Of a stretch of 5,710 bases of DNA, positions 5,429-5,710 are shown one piece after another. Where the stretch lies: positions 1 to 5,710 of the forward strand of contig JAUVIQ010000193.1 in the NCBI GenBank assembly GCA_030592655.1, given 5' to 3'. Under the pieces are notes generated by a model. That model saw only the letters and a program-made list of their open reading frames with translations, did no database searches and was not told the DNA's origin. Every line of letters starts with the position of its first letter. Position 1 is the first letter of the stretch. The position numbers and the translations under genes are program-made. Origin of the DNA: Planctomycetales bacterium. Lineage in GTDB: Bacteria; Planctomycetota; Phycisphaerae; SM23-33.

Positions 5429-5538
5429 GGCCGAAACGGGCCGAAACGGGCCAATTCGGGCCGATTCGGGCCAATTGGGAACCATTGGGAACGAATGGGA
5501 ACCATTGGGGTCAATTGGGGCCAATTCGGGCCAATTGC
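5429..5538. repeat. 11-unit degenerate tandem array with exact 10-bp period
   Basis: Starting at 5429, successive 10-mers read GGCCGAAACG twice, then GGCCAATTCG, GGCCGATTCG, GGCCAATTGG, GAACCATTGG, GAACGAATGG, GAACCATTGG, GGTCAATTGG, GGCCAATTCG and GGCCAATTGC. All eleven units keep length 10 with no insertion or deletion; variation is by substitution only. Units 1 and 2, 3 and 10, and 6 and 8 are identical pairs. The approximate consensus is GGCCAATTSG, containing the palindrome CCAATTGG in some copies. The array begins 42 bp after the nfnB stop codon. Its period is not a multiple of three, so it is not a coding repeat. Confidence 0.88.
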
Positions 5539-5597
5539 AAAATCCGTAACTCTTTGGCGGACATAGATTTGCGTATTTCGGGGTCGTTTTTTCGTCC

Positions 5598-5609
5598 ATT
5601 TTTAAAAAT
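5598..5609. repeat. 12-bp perfect A/T palindrome
   Basis: ATTTTTAAAAAT is a perfect palindrome with no spacer inside the AT-rich tail. Read as RNA it would have no loop, so it is more likely a flexible or bent DNA feature, or simply AT-rich sequence, than a terminator. Confidence 0.4.
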
Positions 5610-5648
5610 TCGCCTTTGCCTATATTGCCTAAACGGCCCAAGTTGTTC

Positions 5649-5686
5649 CACGAATTACACGAATAAAGACGAATTTCACGAATTAC
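5649..5686. repeat. irregular CGAAT-based repeat
   Basis: CGAAT recurs at 5651, 5660, 5670 and 5679 (spacings 9, 10 and 9), and the 10-mer CACGAATTAC occurs exactly at 5649-5658 and again at 5677-5686. Similar 'ATTCGTG' strings occur, as I recall, as dispersed intergenic sequence in several environmental bacterial lineages including planctomycetes. That comparison is from memory, not a search. Confidence 0.55.
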
Positions 5687-5710
5687 GGATTCCATTTTTC
5701 TGTTTTTCCC

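Larger units (their letters stand above)
5387..5710. other. 324-bp gene-free repetitive region downstream of nfnB
   Basis: No believable gene is present. Long minus-strand frames cross it, but their products are low-complexity read-through of the 10-bp array (runs of Trp, Pro, Asn and Arg) with no proper start context. The region splits into a GC-rich hairpin, the 10-bp tandem array and an AT-rich tail from about 5539 with CGAAT repeats and a 12-bp A/T palindrome at 5598-5609. Confidence 0.6.

Noticed and set aside
5429..5538. CRISPR array
   Set aside because: Units are 10 bp and contiguous, with no 25-40-bp conserved repeats separated by unique spacers, and no cas gene is nearby.
5309..5695. 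Minus-strand ORF giving a Trp/Pro/Asn/Arg-rich repetitive protein
   Set aside because: The repetitiveness comes from a 10-bp DNA period that shifts frame each unit. There is no Shine-Dalgarno site, and the frame is antisense to the end of nfnB.

Overview
The window looks like a piece of an environmental, probably anaerobic bacterial chromosome. A planctomycete (Phycisphaerae-like) host is my best guess. This rests on the style of the tyrosine recombinase (a 'GLNCGFG' stretch where most integrases carry the first catalytic Arg), on an NfnAB-type electron-bifurcating pair, and on short repetitive intergenic DNA like that I associate with planctomycete genomes. The lineage is an inference from sequence style, not from a search.

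Left part (1-2879), accessory DNA. A 5'-truncated AbiEii-type nucleotidyltransferase toxin gene (1-750, +) is followed after 30 bp by a 78-residue phage-like hypothetical gene (781-1017, +). Next come about 350 bp with no convincing gene but a good 11-bp hairpin. After that a small MerR/excisionase-type HTH gene (1368-1664, +) runs head-on into a tyrosine recombinase gene (1618-2763, -); their 3' ends overlap by 47 bp. Immediately upstream of the integrase start is an exact tandem 12-bp repeat flanked by an inverted copy of its core. This layout fits one end of an integrative element carrying an anti-phage or addiction module.

Boundary (2880-2998). A tRNA-Val(GAC) gene on the minus strand has its 3' end facing the integrase, which reads away from it. 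This is the classic geometry for an element inserted at a tRNA 3' end. The tRNA has its own strong sigma70-like promoter (TTGACA, 17 bp, TACACT). Its anticodon loop carries C at position 33 instead of the near-universal U.

Right part (3107-5386), core metabolism. Two tightly coupled plus-strand genes (TGA directly followed by ATG) encode the small FAD/[2Fe-2S] subunit and the large FAD/[4Fe-4S] subunit of an NfnAB-type NADH-dependent ferredoxin:NADP+ oxidoreductase. The complex links the NADH, NADPH and reduced ferredoxin pools.

Right edge (5387-5710), non-coding. Here lie a hairpin after the nfnB stop, an 11-unit degenerate tandem array with an exact 10-bp period and no indels, and an AT-rich tail with a second irregular repeat built on CGAAT. 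The 10-bp array is the most unusual structure in the window.
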